Origin: Aquatica leii
Taxonomy: Eukaryota; Arthropoda; Insecta; Coleoptera; Lampyridae
Length of the DNA stretch: 64,000 bases
Direction of reading: 5' to 3'
NCBI GenBank assembly: GCA_035610365.1
Contig: CM069438.1
Coordinates: 51,208,837-51,272,836, forward strand
Below are positions 12,001 to 22,300 of this stretch, piece by piece. The stretch's first letter is position 1, and each line of letters begins with the position of its first letter. The position numbers and the translations under genes were made by a program. The notes beneath the pieces were generated by a model. That model ran no database searches. It saw only the letters and a program-made list of their open reading frames with translations, and was not told the origin of the DNA.

Positions 12001-15000
12001 ACACGTACTTTTTACGAGTAATTTACTAAAAGATTTTTCCAGTATAGCAGCATACGTAAAAGTTACGTCGGTTTTAGTTGTGTTTTTGTAACTGACGTAA
12101 AATCTTTGAAAACGCACGTTCACAGTACGTAATATTTTCTTAAATTTTGCAAAAAATTTTGATACGTATAAAACGCGTATATTTTACGAATAATTTACTA
12201 AAAAAAATTCCAGTACTGGAGCATACGTAAAAGTTACGTCGGTTTTAGCTGTTTTTTTAATTTACCTAAATCCTTCGAAAAAGCACATACACAGTACGTA
12301 ATCTTTTCTCCAATTTGGCAGATAGTTGTGATACGTATAAAATACGTACTTTTTGCGAATAATTTATTGAAAGATTTTGTCAGTACAGAAACATATGTTA
12401 AAGTAACGTCAGTTTTAGTTGTTTTTGATCACTTAACGTAAAAACTTTGAAAAAACACGTTCACAGTACGTAATATTTTTTCCAATTTTGTAGAAAATTT
12501 CGATACCTATATAACGCGTACTTTCTACGAATAATTAACTAAAAGATTTTTTCAGTACACAAGCATACATACGTAAAAGTTACGTCAGTTTTAGTAGTTT
12601 TTTTTTGTAACTTACATAACTTCGAATTTTTTCGAATTTTGCAGATAATTTTGATACGTATAAAACCGGTATTTTTTACGAATAATTTACTACAATTTTT
12701 TTCTAAAACAGAAGCGTACGTAAAAGTTACGTCGATTTTAGTCGTTTTTGGTAAGTAACAAAAACCTTTAAAAAAGTACGTACACAGTACATAATATTTT
12801 TTTAGTTTGGCAGATACACGTACTTTTTACAAATAATTTACTAAAAATGTTCTCTGTACGTTAAAGTTTCGTCGGTTTTAGTTGTTTTTTAGTAACTTAC
12901 ATAAAAACTTCGAAAAATCTCGTACATAGTACGTAATATTTGGTATATAATTTTGATACGTATTTAACCTTTAGCTACTAGGAATAATTAACTAAAATAT
13001 TTACCTAGTACAGAAGCATACGTAAAAGTTGCGCCGATTATATACTTTATACGTCATTATTTGTACGCATCTAAAACGTAACTTTTTTTCTAATTTAGCA
13101 CATAATCGTTTACTACGTATAAGACTTTATATGAGTAATCTAAACCTCATTATTTGAACGTTACCAACACGTAATATTGATCTTTAATTATGCACGTATC
13201 CTTTAGTATTTACGTGGTAAGTTTTATTGTAAATTTGTGTTTAGTTTTTTTGTCTTGTTTGTCGTCAAAATACATCCAATTGTTTTTTTTGTCGATTGTA
13301 GTTGTCTTTTAGCAACTTACGTAAAATCACGTAAACAGTACGTAAAATTTTTTTTCAAATTGGCAGATAATTTTTAATACGTATAAATTCCGTTTTTTTT
13401 ACGATTAATTTAAACGTAATTATTGGTACGCAAGCAGATTTTTCTAATTTAGCACATAATCTTTTTCTACGTATGAGATACGTACTTTATATGAGTAATT
13501 TAAACCTCATTATTTGAACGTTACCAACACGTAATATTGATCTTTAATTATGCACGTATTCTTTAGTATTTACGTGGCAAGTTTTATTGTAAGTTTGTGT
13601 TTAGTTTTTTTGTATTGTTTGTCGTCAAAATACATCCAATTGTTTTTTTTGTCGATTGTAGTTGTCTTCTATCAACTTACATAATATCACGATAATAGTA
13701 CGTAATTTTTTTTCAAATTGGCAGTTAGTTTTTAATACGTATAAAATACGTTTTTTTACGATTAATTTAAACGTAATTATTGGTACGCAAGCAGCACCTA
13801 ATTTTTTTTCTAGTTTAGCACAATCTTTTTCTACGTATAAGATAGTACTTTATATGAGTAATTTAAACCTCATTATTTGAACGTTACCATCACGTAATAT
13901 TGATCTTTAATTATGCATGTATTCTTTAGTATTTACGTGGCAAGTTTTATTGTAAGTTTGTGTTTAGTTTTTTTGTCTTGTTTGTCGTCAAAATACATCC
14001 AATTCTTTTTTTTGTCGATTGTAGGTGTCTTTTAGCACTTTACGTAAAATCACATAAACAGTACGTAAAATTTTTTTTTCAAATAGGCAGATAATTTTTA
14101 ATACGTATAAATTCCGTTCTTTTTACGATTAATTTAAACGAAATTATTGGTACGCAAGCAGATTTTTCTAATTTAGCACATAATCTTTTTCTACGTATGA
14201 GATACGTACTTTATATGTGTAATTTAAACCTCATTATTTGAACGTTACCAACACGTAATATTGATCTTTAATTATGTACGTATTCTTTAGTGTTTACGTG
14301 GCAAGTTTTATTGTAAGTTTGTGTTTAGTTTTTTTGTATTGTTTGTCGTCAAAATACATCCAATTGTTTTTTTTGTCGATTGTAGTTGTCTTTTAGCAAC
14401 TTACGTAAAATCACGTAAACAGTACGTAAATTTTTTTTCAAATTTACAGATTTTAATACGTATAAATTACGTTCTTTTTACGATTAATTTAAACGTAATT
14501 ATTGGTACGCAAGCAGCACGTACTTTTTTTTCTAATTTAGCACATAATCTTTTTCTACGTATGAGATACGTACTTTATATGTGTAATTTAAACCTCATTA
14601 TTTGAACGTTACCAACACGTAATATTGATCTTTAATTATGCACGTATTCTTTAGTATTTACGTGGCAAGTTTTATTGTAAGTTTGTGTTTAGTTTTTTTG
14701 TATTGTTTGTCGTCAAAATACATCCAATTGTTTTTTTTGTCGATTGTAGTTGTCTTCTATCAACTTACGTAATATCACGATAATAGTACGTAATTTTTTT
14801 TCAAATTCGTAAATCGTAAAATAAAATACGTAAAATCACGTAAACAGTACGTAAATTTTTATTTCAAATTGTTAGATAATTTTTAATACGTATAAAATAC
14901 GTTCTTTTTACGATTAATTCAAACGTAATTATTGGTACGCAAACAGCTCGTGTTTTTTTTCTAATTTAGCACAATCTTTTACTACGTATGAGATACGTAC

Positions 15001-16229
15001 TCTATATGAGTAATTTAAACTTCATTATTTAAACGTTATCAACACGTAATATTTATCTCCAATTATGCACGTATCCTTTAGTATTTACGTGGTAAGTTTT
15101 ATTATAAGTTTTTGTTTAGTTTTTTGTTTGTTTGTCGTCAAAATACATCTTATTGTTTTTTTGGTCGATTGTAGTTGTCTTTTGGCTACTTACGTAAAAT
15201 CACGTAAACACTACGTAAATTTTTTTTTCAAATTGGCAGATAATTTTTAATACTTATAAAATACGTTATTTTACAATTAATCTAAACGTTATTATTTGTA
15301 CGCAACTAGCACATAATCTTTTACTATGTATAAGATACGTACTTTATATAAGTAATGTAATCCTCATTATTTGAACGTTACCAACACGTAATATTTATCT
15401 TCAATTTAGCACGCATTCTTTAGTATTTACGTGGTAAGTTTTATTGTAAATTTTTGTTTAGTTTTTTTGTCTTGTTTGTCGTCGATTGTAGTTGTTTTTT
15501 GGCAACTTACGTACAAACACGTAAACAGATCGTAATGTTTTTTCCAAATTGGCAGATAATTTGTAATACGTATAAGATACGTCACCACTACGTAATATTA
15601 TTGGTAATATTTATTTCCAATTTGAGTCGTAACAAGTCAAATACACGAAACTGAATAAGTACGCTTACGTATATTTTACGTCTATTTAACGTAAGTTGTA
15701 CAGAATGTGTAACTTTAGGTGCTTGATGTTTTAGTCAGTTAAGTGGTAACTAATTTATTGCATCGTTGCTTATTGTTTGGTCATTTTGACTGTTTCGTGC
15801 CGCAGATTGGTCTAATTATGGAATCATTGATTGTTGGCAACGACACTGACTCGATGTATTCTGAACGTATCAATTTCAGATTAAAGCACGTTACTAAAAA
15901 ACTGAATCTTTTCAGGTTGGCCCAAAATTTACATCGAAGTTTACCATTTGGACTGGTGGGGACGTAGTCATTTATTTGGTTACGGCTACGTTATAGTACC
16001 GACAACGCCTGGCGCGCACCAACTCGAATGTTACACATGGCGTCCTTTCGGGTCGCTTAGGCAACGCTTTGTGCAATTCTTTTTAGGCGGCGGACCGCAC
16101 CTGAAAAGCCCAGACTTAATACTATCCGCCAACGATAGATACAAGCTGAACACCGAGACTATGGGCGTTGTCACATTTAACCTTAATGTAATTTTAAGAA
16201 ACTTCGCCAAATTTGGAGTTGAATATTAG
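6029..16229 (+). CDS. B9D2: B9 domain-containing protein 2, 175 aa, with a 9.6 kb intron
   Basis: B9D2 is a B9 (C2-like) domain subunit of the MKS complex at the ciliary transition zone, working with B9D1, MKS1 and the tectonics. Exons are 6029-6116, 6166-6291 and 15916-16229; the introns are 49 bp and 9624 bp, both GT-AG, with phases that match. The joined protein starts MAEVHIIGEIS, continues FCKWSLQCGNNWNLISGKKE, FPIDVHLATKGVQGWPKIYI, then EVYHLDWWGRSHLFGYG, VPTTPGAHQLECYTWRP, and ends NFAKFGVEY. The B9 domain fills nearly the whole length, and 175 residues is exactly the length I recall for the human protein, so no exon is missing. The start ATG follows the X-box. Intron 2 is filled with array B. 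The stop is 5 nt before the tectonic start. Confidence 0.95.
6436..6575. mobile_element. 140-bp fold-back element with 33-bp perfect inverted arms
   Basis: The left arm (6436-6468) begins tgtttttcgggtgttgccgc; the right arm (6543-6575) is its exact reverse complement, ending ggcaacacccgaaaaaca. A 74-bp loop separates them. The arms extend a further 5 bp with one mismatch. The element is more GC-rich than the surrounding intron. A second copy of the right arm only lies at 7103-7135. It could be a MITE or a fragment of a larger element; no clear target duplication was found. Confidence 0.65.
6501..7577. repeat. Tandem duplication of a ~540-bp block in B9D2 intron 2
   Basis: The block starting gataacatcagtctt at 6501 is repeated from 7038 with few differences, including the shared stretch ggaccgtttaaaaagttttc and the following TACGTA-rich monomers. 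Copy 2 contains an extra ~22 bp (around 7080-7102) that copy 1 lacks. Confidence 0.75.
7063..7105 (+). other. Hammerhead-ribozyme-like core (weak candidate)
   Basis: CTGAAGA (7063-7069) fits the CUGANGA box and GAAAC (7089-7093) fits the second conserved box. Between them GCTGA (7071-7075) pairs perfectly with TCAGC (7084-7088), as stem II should. Against it, A7070 would be bulged and I cannot define stem III or stem I with a proper cleavage triplet. The other copy of this duplicated block lacks the hairpin. Penelope-like elements carry hammerheads, so a retroelement origin is possible. Confidence 0.25.
7859..8139. mobile_element. MITE with ~31-bp terminal inverted repeats and TA target duplication
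   Basis: The left end reads aagtatattcgttttcaagg followed by tagagcgc; the right end is its imperfect complement (gcgctcta...aatacactc), about 25 of 31 positions matching by my alignment. TA flanks both ends (7857-7858, 8140-8141). The insertion splits a repeat unit: other units read aaggaactagtgttttt without the insert (e.g. about 10592), giving an empty-site comparison. Size 281 bp and no coding capacity. The TA duplication suggests a Tc1/mariner-type parent. Confidence 0.75.
13180..15640. repeat. Array B2: ~360-bp tandem repeat
   Basis: A marker ctttagtatttacgtgg recurs near 13211, 13561, 13922, 14285, 14649, 15073 and 15419, so the unit is about 350-424 bp. Each unit includes tttgtcgtcaaaatacatcc and a TACGTA-rich half resembling array B1, so B2 looks like a longer derivative of the same family. 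The remaining intron (15640-15915) is mostly unique, with nothing recognised before the acceptor at 15914-15915. Confidence 0.8.
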
Positions 16230-16234
16230 AAAGG

Positions 16235-18341
16235 ATGTTGGTGCTTTTGGTGATCGCTTTGCAATGGGGATTTTTGTACGGCGAAACGACTACTTCGGTC
16301 ACGGAAACTTTTTGTGATTTAAACGACACAGCTTGTGGTGTTAATGAAAGTACAACTGTATCGCCACCGAATGCAACAAAACCTGGCGCCCATTTGGAGG
16401 TGTACCAGCACGATGTCGACACTTGCACTTGCGATCTACACGTTAGTGCCTGAATTTGTTAGAATTTATTTTATTCGTTGTTTTTTAGAGACAATTTTGC
16501 GACGTCAATTGTTGTTGTGATAAGGATTGTGGTCCGGACGAGAAGAAAGTTTTTAGCGTTTGTCATCTGGAGCCGAATGTAAACCGCGATACTTCTTTTT
16601 GCAGTTACGTGGATCAGATATACCTTAATAATACTCCGTACGAGTGGGAGGTTAATCAAAACGGTTTGTTTTGTATTGTGAAGACAAATCTGCCGCCTAA
16701 GTATACGTTGCAAAGCTACCAGGTTTTGTGATACTATGTAGTTGGTAATATTACTTATTTTTTGTTTTTGGGTAGACTATACCAACGTTCGAAGCTAGTC
16801 GAGGGCAAAAATATGACAAGTATGTATGGCCTGAAACGGAAATGGAGCAGCTTATTGAGCAATTTGCAAATAACTCCTACATTTATGGTTCTGACATATG
16901 GGTGTTGAGAAATCACACTTTGGTGGTTTTTGGTACCAGTCTCTTCCTTCTGTTACCACTTAACTAACAGTTTTATTTGCAGAACTATCAACAAGTTTTA
17001 TAACTCACATTTGTCTTAAGCACGAACGCGTGAAATATTTAAACAACTTGGAGAGCGAGTGCAGCGTTGCTGGTACGAACCCAGGCAATAATGCTCAGTT
17101 AGAATCAGCGACTTATTACAAAAATATTTCATTTGTGCGTGACCCGAAACTATTAAATACCAGCATCGAGAATATTTGGGTGAGTTGTGCTTTAGTTTGT
17201 GTTGGTGCCTAAACTATTTTTTTTAGAAATGTCCCCAAAATGCGTGCCTTTCAGTTACGGTGAAAGATTGCAGCGATGGTAATTGCACCGTTTTGAACGG
17301 TTCCAAAACAGTCTTATGTCGCATTAACGACACAACGAATCAACAAGATTGTGTTAATTTAGTGCACAAGGCACACTACGTTTTTTACCATAACGGGTCC
17401 ATGGGATTAACCCGCGTCGAGCTTTTGCTCACTCTAAAAAACTTTAGTTTTTTGCATGCGGATTATGAGTTTGGGCAAAAATTCGAGGTTAGTTTCTTTT
17501 GGCACGACTCCACTTTGAATTACTCGCAATCACGCAGCGGCAACCCCGCTACATAACCGGAAAACCGGTGTTATTGGGTAACTTGGATAATGGTACCGTG
17601 TCGAGAGATCCAAAATTAATCTACGATAATTTTCTGGTGTTTCCTGTAAGTCGACAGGGTTGGTGTGTTTTAAACAACGAGTTACACGTGGTTTCGGAAT
17701 TTCGGTATAATATGGTTTTGAAGTGTCGGGTGTTTAAAGAAATTCTTAAAGGCAATTCGTCGGCGAGTGGTTTATGCCGACAAATGCAAACGGCGATATT
17801 TTCTTTTTGGCCGGTTTTGGTAAACTCCTCGATGGAGAAAGTGGTGGGCGGTTTTGGTAACGCCAACGAGAGTGTCGAAGCGGATTGGGTTAAGGTTTTG
17901 TGGAGCAACTCGTCCGATTCGCTTTTGAATGACACTTTAGGCAATTTCACTGATGGAAATCGCACGTTGATATGTCACAATCTAATTACGATTCTGAAAG
18001 TGGATGTATTTCACGCGCAAATCGATTTGGAAAAACTGTTGCGTCAAGAAAAGATTGTCGCGACGGCTGTTGAGTTTGGACCAGGGCGGGTGCACGTATT
18101 CCGTGTTGACGATCAAATGTACTTGGATGTAATGATCGAAGAGCGGGTTACTTACTTTGATGTTACCACCGAAAGGGTGGAAAAGTATGCTCAACCACCC
18201 GCTTTCAAAATCAATTTACCTTACGATTTCTTTTACCCGTTTGTTAAAGTGGGTAATTCCGCACATGCGTTTTGTCTTTGTTACTTGGTGAAATTTTTAA
18301 TGTATTTTAATGTTGTTATTACGGCGTGGACTGAATTGTAA
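16235..18341 (+). CDS. TCTN: Tectonic (TCTN family) transition-zone protein, with an apparent frameshift
   Basis: Tectonics are secreted or single-pass glycoproteins of the MKS transition-zone complex. Exons are 16235-16441, 16489-16722, 16776-16932, 16983-17179 and 17227-18341; introns are 47-53 bp. The protein starts with a signal peptide (MLVLLVIALQWGFLYG), followed by the family cysteine block CTCDLH-RQFCDVNCCCDKDC, many N-glycosylation sequons, the RSGNP and YITGKPVLLGN region, INLPYDFFYPF, and a hydrophobic C-terminal segment (FCLCYLVKFLMYFNVVI) that could be a membrane anchor. Length is ~620-636 aa depending on the break. Frame 1 ends in TAA at 17554-17556 right after SGNP, while the frame that carries YITGKP onward is shifted by one. 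It is either a one-base loss near 17544-17549 or a 50-nt intron (17488-17537). The start is the first ATG, 5 nt after the B9D2 stop. Confidence 0.9.
17488..17556 (+). other. Frameshift / candidate 50-nt intron in tectonic
   Basis: The sequence encodes ...RSGNP in the upstream frame and YITGKP in the next frame directly after it, with a stop at 17554-17556 if read straight through. A donor (gttagt at 17488) and acceptor (cgcag ending at 17537) define a 50-nt segment whose removal restores frame. Its length matches the gene's other introns, but it would delete conserved-looking residues. Confidence 0.7.
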
Positions 18342-18396
18342 TTAGTGAAAAGTAAGGCGCGAGTTTCTATACGTGAAGCTGAATCAAAGTGTAACA

Positions 18397-18885
18397 ATGC
18401 GTAAAATGTACGGAGTTTTTTTGATTTTGATTGCTAGTGTATTTGCACAAGACAATATCGAATCGATATGCCGTATTTGCGGTGATGTTGTCAATGAATA
18501 CTGCTGCCAGTATTACAACAGTTGTTGCGATTGTAAGTATCATATTTGAATTTTTTCGGATACTAAAAGTATCAGTGAACTAATATTTTCTTATACTGAA
18601 AAGAAGGCTTTGACAACTATAGTGGCAACTGTCATTAGAGTTGGCGTTGCCGTTTTTGTCACTACTCGCGCGCCCAGAAACATGAACACTTTAAAGAGTA
18701 ATTTTTCCACAGTTATAAATCCAACCGGTTGTCCGCCTCCAACAAGCCCGGAAACGCGCAAAGCCTGCCAAAATCCAATCAGATGCACGAGCACTTCTCA
18801 ATGCTCATCGCCGAAACAGTGTTGCCGCACGACAGTGTGCGGCTCAACTTGCATCGAATCAATTTTCGACGGTTACAAGTATTAA
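18397..18885 (+). CDS. Small secreted cysteine-rich protein with WAP-like core, 132 aa (model)
   Basis: The ATG at 18397 opens a signal peptide (MRKMYGVFLILIASVFAQ) followed by CRICGDVVNEYCCQYYNSCCD. A donor gtaagt at 18533 ends exon 1 (18397-18532). Exon 2 is best placed at 18623-18885, because only the acceptor ctatag (18621-18622) joins the cysteine-rich frame; the nearer aag acceptors give stops. Exon 2 holds a hydrophobic stretch (ATVIRVGVAVFV), then CPPPTSPETRKACQNPIRC, QCSSPKQCC and VCGSTCIES, spaced like a whey-acidic-protein four-disulphide core. WAP domains are mostly secreted protease inhibitors or antimicrobials; the function here is unknown. It begins 55 nt after the tectonic stop with no polyadenylation signal between. 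The splice model is the weak point. Confidence 0.65.
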
Positions 18886-18928
18886 CATCAGATGCCAGTA
18901 CCAATTTTTTGTGTACTTGTAATCATTT

Positions 18929-18934
18929 AATAAA
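18929..18934 (+). terminator. Polyadenylation signal AATAAA (+)
   Basis: First plus-strand AATAAA I find after B9D2, 43 bp past the WAP-like stop. A second follows at 18979-18984. Either could end a transcript containing the WAP-like gene, and possibly tectonic and B9D2 as well. Confidence 0.65.
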
Positions 18935-18957
18935 TGTTTGTAACGATAACCTTAAAT

Positions 18958-18963
18958 TTTATT
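18958..18963 (-). terminator. Polyadenylation signal AATAAA (-) for the convergent gene
   Basis: Minus-strand AATAAA (plus tttatt) about 33 bp beyond the TAA of the minus-strand exon at 18996. It lies between the two plus-strand signals, so the convergent 3' ends overlap. Confidence 0.55.
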
Positions 18964-18995
18964 ACTTTGTGTTGAAAAAATAAAGTTTATGATCT

Positions 18996-19321
18996 TTAAC
19001 TTGTTTTTGTCGCATCGGTTGCGGTTAAGAGGAAAAGGTCACCTTGCGATGATTGGTTATGGATGAGTGACATTTGCAAGCTATAGGTAAGTATAACCGA
19101 CAATTGTTTTGATTTTTTCTCAAACGACCGTGCATTTTTTGCGAATGATTGCATCGGATCAATGGTGGCGATGATACAGTAATGGTACTGTGATTGTCTA
19201 GTTTGCATGTACTTTTGTTCTACAGTTTCCCAATCAAACAAGCCGAGCTTTCCTTGCACGTCGGGAATAGGTAGAATTCTACAGTTTATTGATTGCCATT
19301 GGAAAAGGAGAAGACTGTACT
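18996..19321 (-). CDS. Last exon of an unrecognised minus-strand gene (~108 codons)
   Basis: On the minus strand an acceptor (ttttttacccattag, AG at 19323-19322) opens a frame that runs to TAA at 18998-18996 and is closely followed by a polyadenylation signal. The protein is not low-complexity. It reads YSLLLFQWQSINCRILPIPD, then VQGKLGLFDWETVEQKYMQT, YHYCIIATIDPMQSFAKNAR and SLQMSLIHNQSSQGDLFLLT, ending ATDATKTS. Splice acceptor, coding-like composition and polyA signal together make a real terminal exon likely. I do not recognise the family. Upstream exons should lie to the right, inside or beyond array C; I found none I could join. There is no credible start codon here, so it is partial. 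Confidence 0.55.
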
Positions 19322-19339
19322 CTAATGGGTAAAAAAATG

Positions 19340-22300
19340 TTAAATCTAGATAGCTAGATTTTTAGTTTTTTGTTTACGAAATGGTCAAATATTAATCAGG
19401 TTTTGGGAGGAGCTAGATCTCGGTTCTTAGTTTTTTTTTCTTGTTTTGATCACCTTAATTTAAATGATTTAACTTTTGTCGTATGGCAAAAAAGATAGCG
19501 TAAAAGGTCTTTTGACATCAATTGGTTTTGTACCAAATTTAAAGAAAACCCGTGCTTCGAATGAGTAATTTTAGAACTCTGATTGGTTTATTGCAAAAAG
19601 CTAGATTTGAATTTAGAACTTACAAAATTCTATTATTGCTATTCGTGGAAACATTCGAGTGACAGTAAAATTCAAAATAAACGTTTGTTTACTAGCGGAT
19701 TCTGGGAGTTTTGGTTCTCAAATTTTAATTAGATCTAATAAAGCAAGCTAGATTTGTATATAGAGTATTGAAGATCTATTTTTTTCGATGTTCGAAAGAA
19801 ATGCGAGAGTTTTATTGTAAATTTAAAAAAACTACGTGCTTTTAATGAATAATTTTTAGAACTGTGATTGGTTGATTGGAAGAAGCTAGATCTAAATTTA
19901 GAACTACAGAATTATATTATTGCGATTCGTGAAAATATTCAAGTGACAGTAAAATTCAACAGAAACGTTCGTTTATTAGGCGATTCTTGGAACTTTGATC
20001 ATCAAAGCGTAATTAGATCTTTTTGAAGTAAGCTAGATTTTATTATAGAGCTGTTGGGGATCTATTTCCTTTTCGATGTTCGAAAACTTATAAATGCGTG
20101 AGTTTTATCGTGAATTTTAGAAGAGGACGTTTTCTTAATGAGTAATTTTTAGAGCTCTGATCGGTTCTTTGGAATATGCTAGATTTAAATTTAGAACAAA
20201 TAAAACGCTAGTATCATTGCTAGACATGTAAACATTAAAGTGACCGTAAAATTCAAAATAAACGTTGATTTATTAGTTGATTCTTGGAACTTTCATTTTC
20301 AAAGCTTTAGTAGTTTTAGTAGAAGAAAGCTAGATTTAAATATAGAGTTATTGGAGATCTATTTTTTCTCGATGTTTGAAAATAAATAAATGCGAAAGTT
20401 ATAACTTGAATTTTAAAGAACGTCGTTCTTTTAATGAGTAAGTTTTATTACTCTGATGCGTTGATTGGAAGAAGCTAGAATTTAAATTTAAAACTAACAA
20501 AATGCCAGTATCGTTGCTAGACGTGGAAGCATTAAAGTGACCGTAAAATTCAAAATAGACGTTCATTTATTAGTTGATTCTTGGAACTTTCATTTTCAAA
20601 GCTTAAGTAGATCTAGTTGAAGTAAGCTAGATTTTAATATAGAGTTATTGGAGATCAATTTTTTTATCGATGATTGAAAATTTATAAATGCGAAAGTGTT
20701 AACTTGAATTTTAAAGAACGTGGTTCTTTTAATGAGTAATTTTTTTTATAACTCTGATAGGTTGATTGGAAGAAGCTAGAATTTAAATTTAAAACTAACA
20801 AAATGCTAGTATCATTGCTAGAGGTGGAAACATTAAAGTGACAGATAAATCCAAAATAAACGTGGTTCGTTTATTAGCGGATTCTTGAAACTTTGATCAT
20901 GAAAGCGTAATTAGATCTTTTTGAAGTAAGCTAAATTTTATTATAGAGCTGTTGAGGATCTATTTCCTTTTCGATGTTTGAAAACTTATAAATGCGTGAG
21001 TTTTATCGTGAATTTTAGAAAAGGCCGTTTTCTTAATGAATAATTTTAGAGCTCTGATAGGTTTTTTAAAAGATGGTAGATTTAAATTTAGAACTAATAA
21101 AATGCTGGTATCGTTGCTAGACGTGGAAACATAAAGTGACCGTAAAATTCAAAATAAACGTTCATTTATTGGTTGATTCTTAGAACTTTCATTTTCAAAG
21201 CTTAAGTAGATTTAGTTGAAGAAAGCTAGATTTGAGTATAGAGTTATTGGAGATCTATTTTTTTATCGATGTTTGAAAATTTATAAATGCGAAAGTTTTA
21301 ACTTGAATTTTAAAGAACGTGGTTCTTTTAATGAGTAATTTTTATAACTCTGATAGGTTGATTGGAAGAAGCTAGAATTTAAATTTAAAACTAACAAAAT
21401 GCTAGTATCATCGCTAGAGGTGGAAACATTAAAGTCACAGTAAAATCCAAAATAAACGTGGTTCGTTTATTAGCGGATTCTTGGAACTTTGATCATCAAA
21501 GCGTAATTAAATCTTTTTGAAGTATGCTAGATTTTATTATAGAGCAGTTGGGGATCTATTTCTTTTTCGATGTTCGAAAACATAAATGCGTGAGTTTTAT
21601 CGTAAATTATAGAAAAGGTCGTTTTCTTAATGAGTAATTTTTAGAGCTCTGATCGGTTCTTTGGAAGATGCTAGATTTAAATTTAGAACTAACAAAATGC
21701 TAGTATCATTGCTAGGCGTAGAAACATTAAAGTGACTGTAAAATTCAAAATAAACGTTCGTTTATTAGTTGACTCTTAGAACTGTGATTATCAAAGCGTA
21801 CTTAGATCTTTTTGAAGTAAGCTAGATTTGAATGTAGAGCTGTTGGAGATCTATTTTTTTCTCGATGTTTGAACATTTATAAATGCGAAAGTTTTAACTT
21901 TAATTTTAAAGGACGTCGTTCTTTTAATTAGTAATTTTTAGAACTCTAATCGGTTCTTTGGAAGAAGCTAGATTTAAATTTAGAACTTACAAAATTCTAT
22001 TGTCATTATGGCTATTCGTGGAAACATTCTAGTGCCAGTACAATTCAAAATAAACCTCGGTCGTTTACTAGCTGATTCTTAATGCTTAATTAGATCTTTT
22101 TGAAGTAAGCTAGATTTGAATATAGAGCTATTGGGGATCTATTTATTTTTCGATGTTCGAAAACTTATAAATGCGAGAGTTTTATCGTGAATTTTAGAAA
22201 ATGCCGTTCTCTTAATGAGTAATTTTAGAGCTCTGATAGGTTCTTTGAAAGATGCTAAATTTAAATTTAGAACTAACAAAATGCTTAGTATATCATTGCT

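Larger units (their letters stand above)
6770..13130. repeat. Array B1: TACGTA-rich tandem repeat, 118-180 bp monomers in ~610-640 bp higher-order units
   Basis: Monomers begin agaagcatacgtaaaagtta and go on to ...ttggcagataattttgata..., ...tacgtactttatacgaataa... and ...aaacgtcat.... Starts near 6963, 7508, 8218, 8385, 8503, 8828, 8999, 9117, 9474, 9592, 9937, 10107 and 10226 give steps of ~168 and ~118 bp, and blocks of three or four monomers recur at about 610-640 bp. Copies decay toward 13 kb. TACGTA and TTACGTAA occur at very high density. No gene was seen inside. It lies wholly within B9D2 intron 2. Confidence 0.85.

Noticed and set aside
15743..15967. 75-codon frame overlapping the B9D2 exon 3 acceptor
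   Set aside because: Different frame from B9D2; the upstream part is intron and gives no recognised protein.
17621..18194. Two minus-strand frames (114 and 70 codons) over tectonic
   Set aside because: Antisense shadows of the tectonic last exon.
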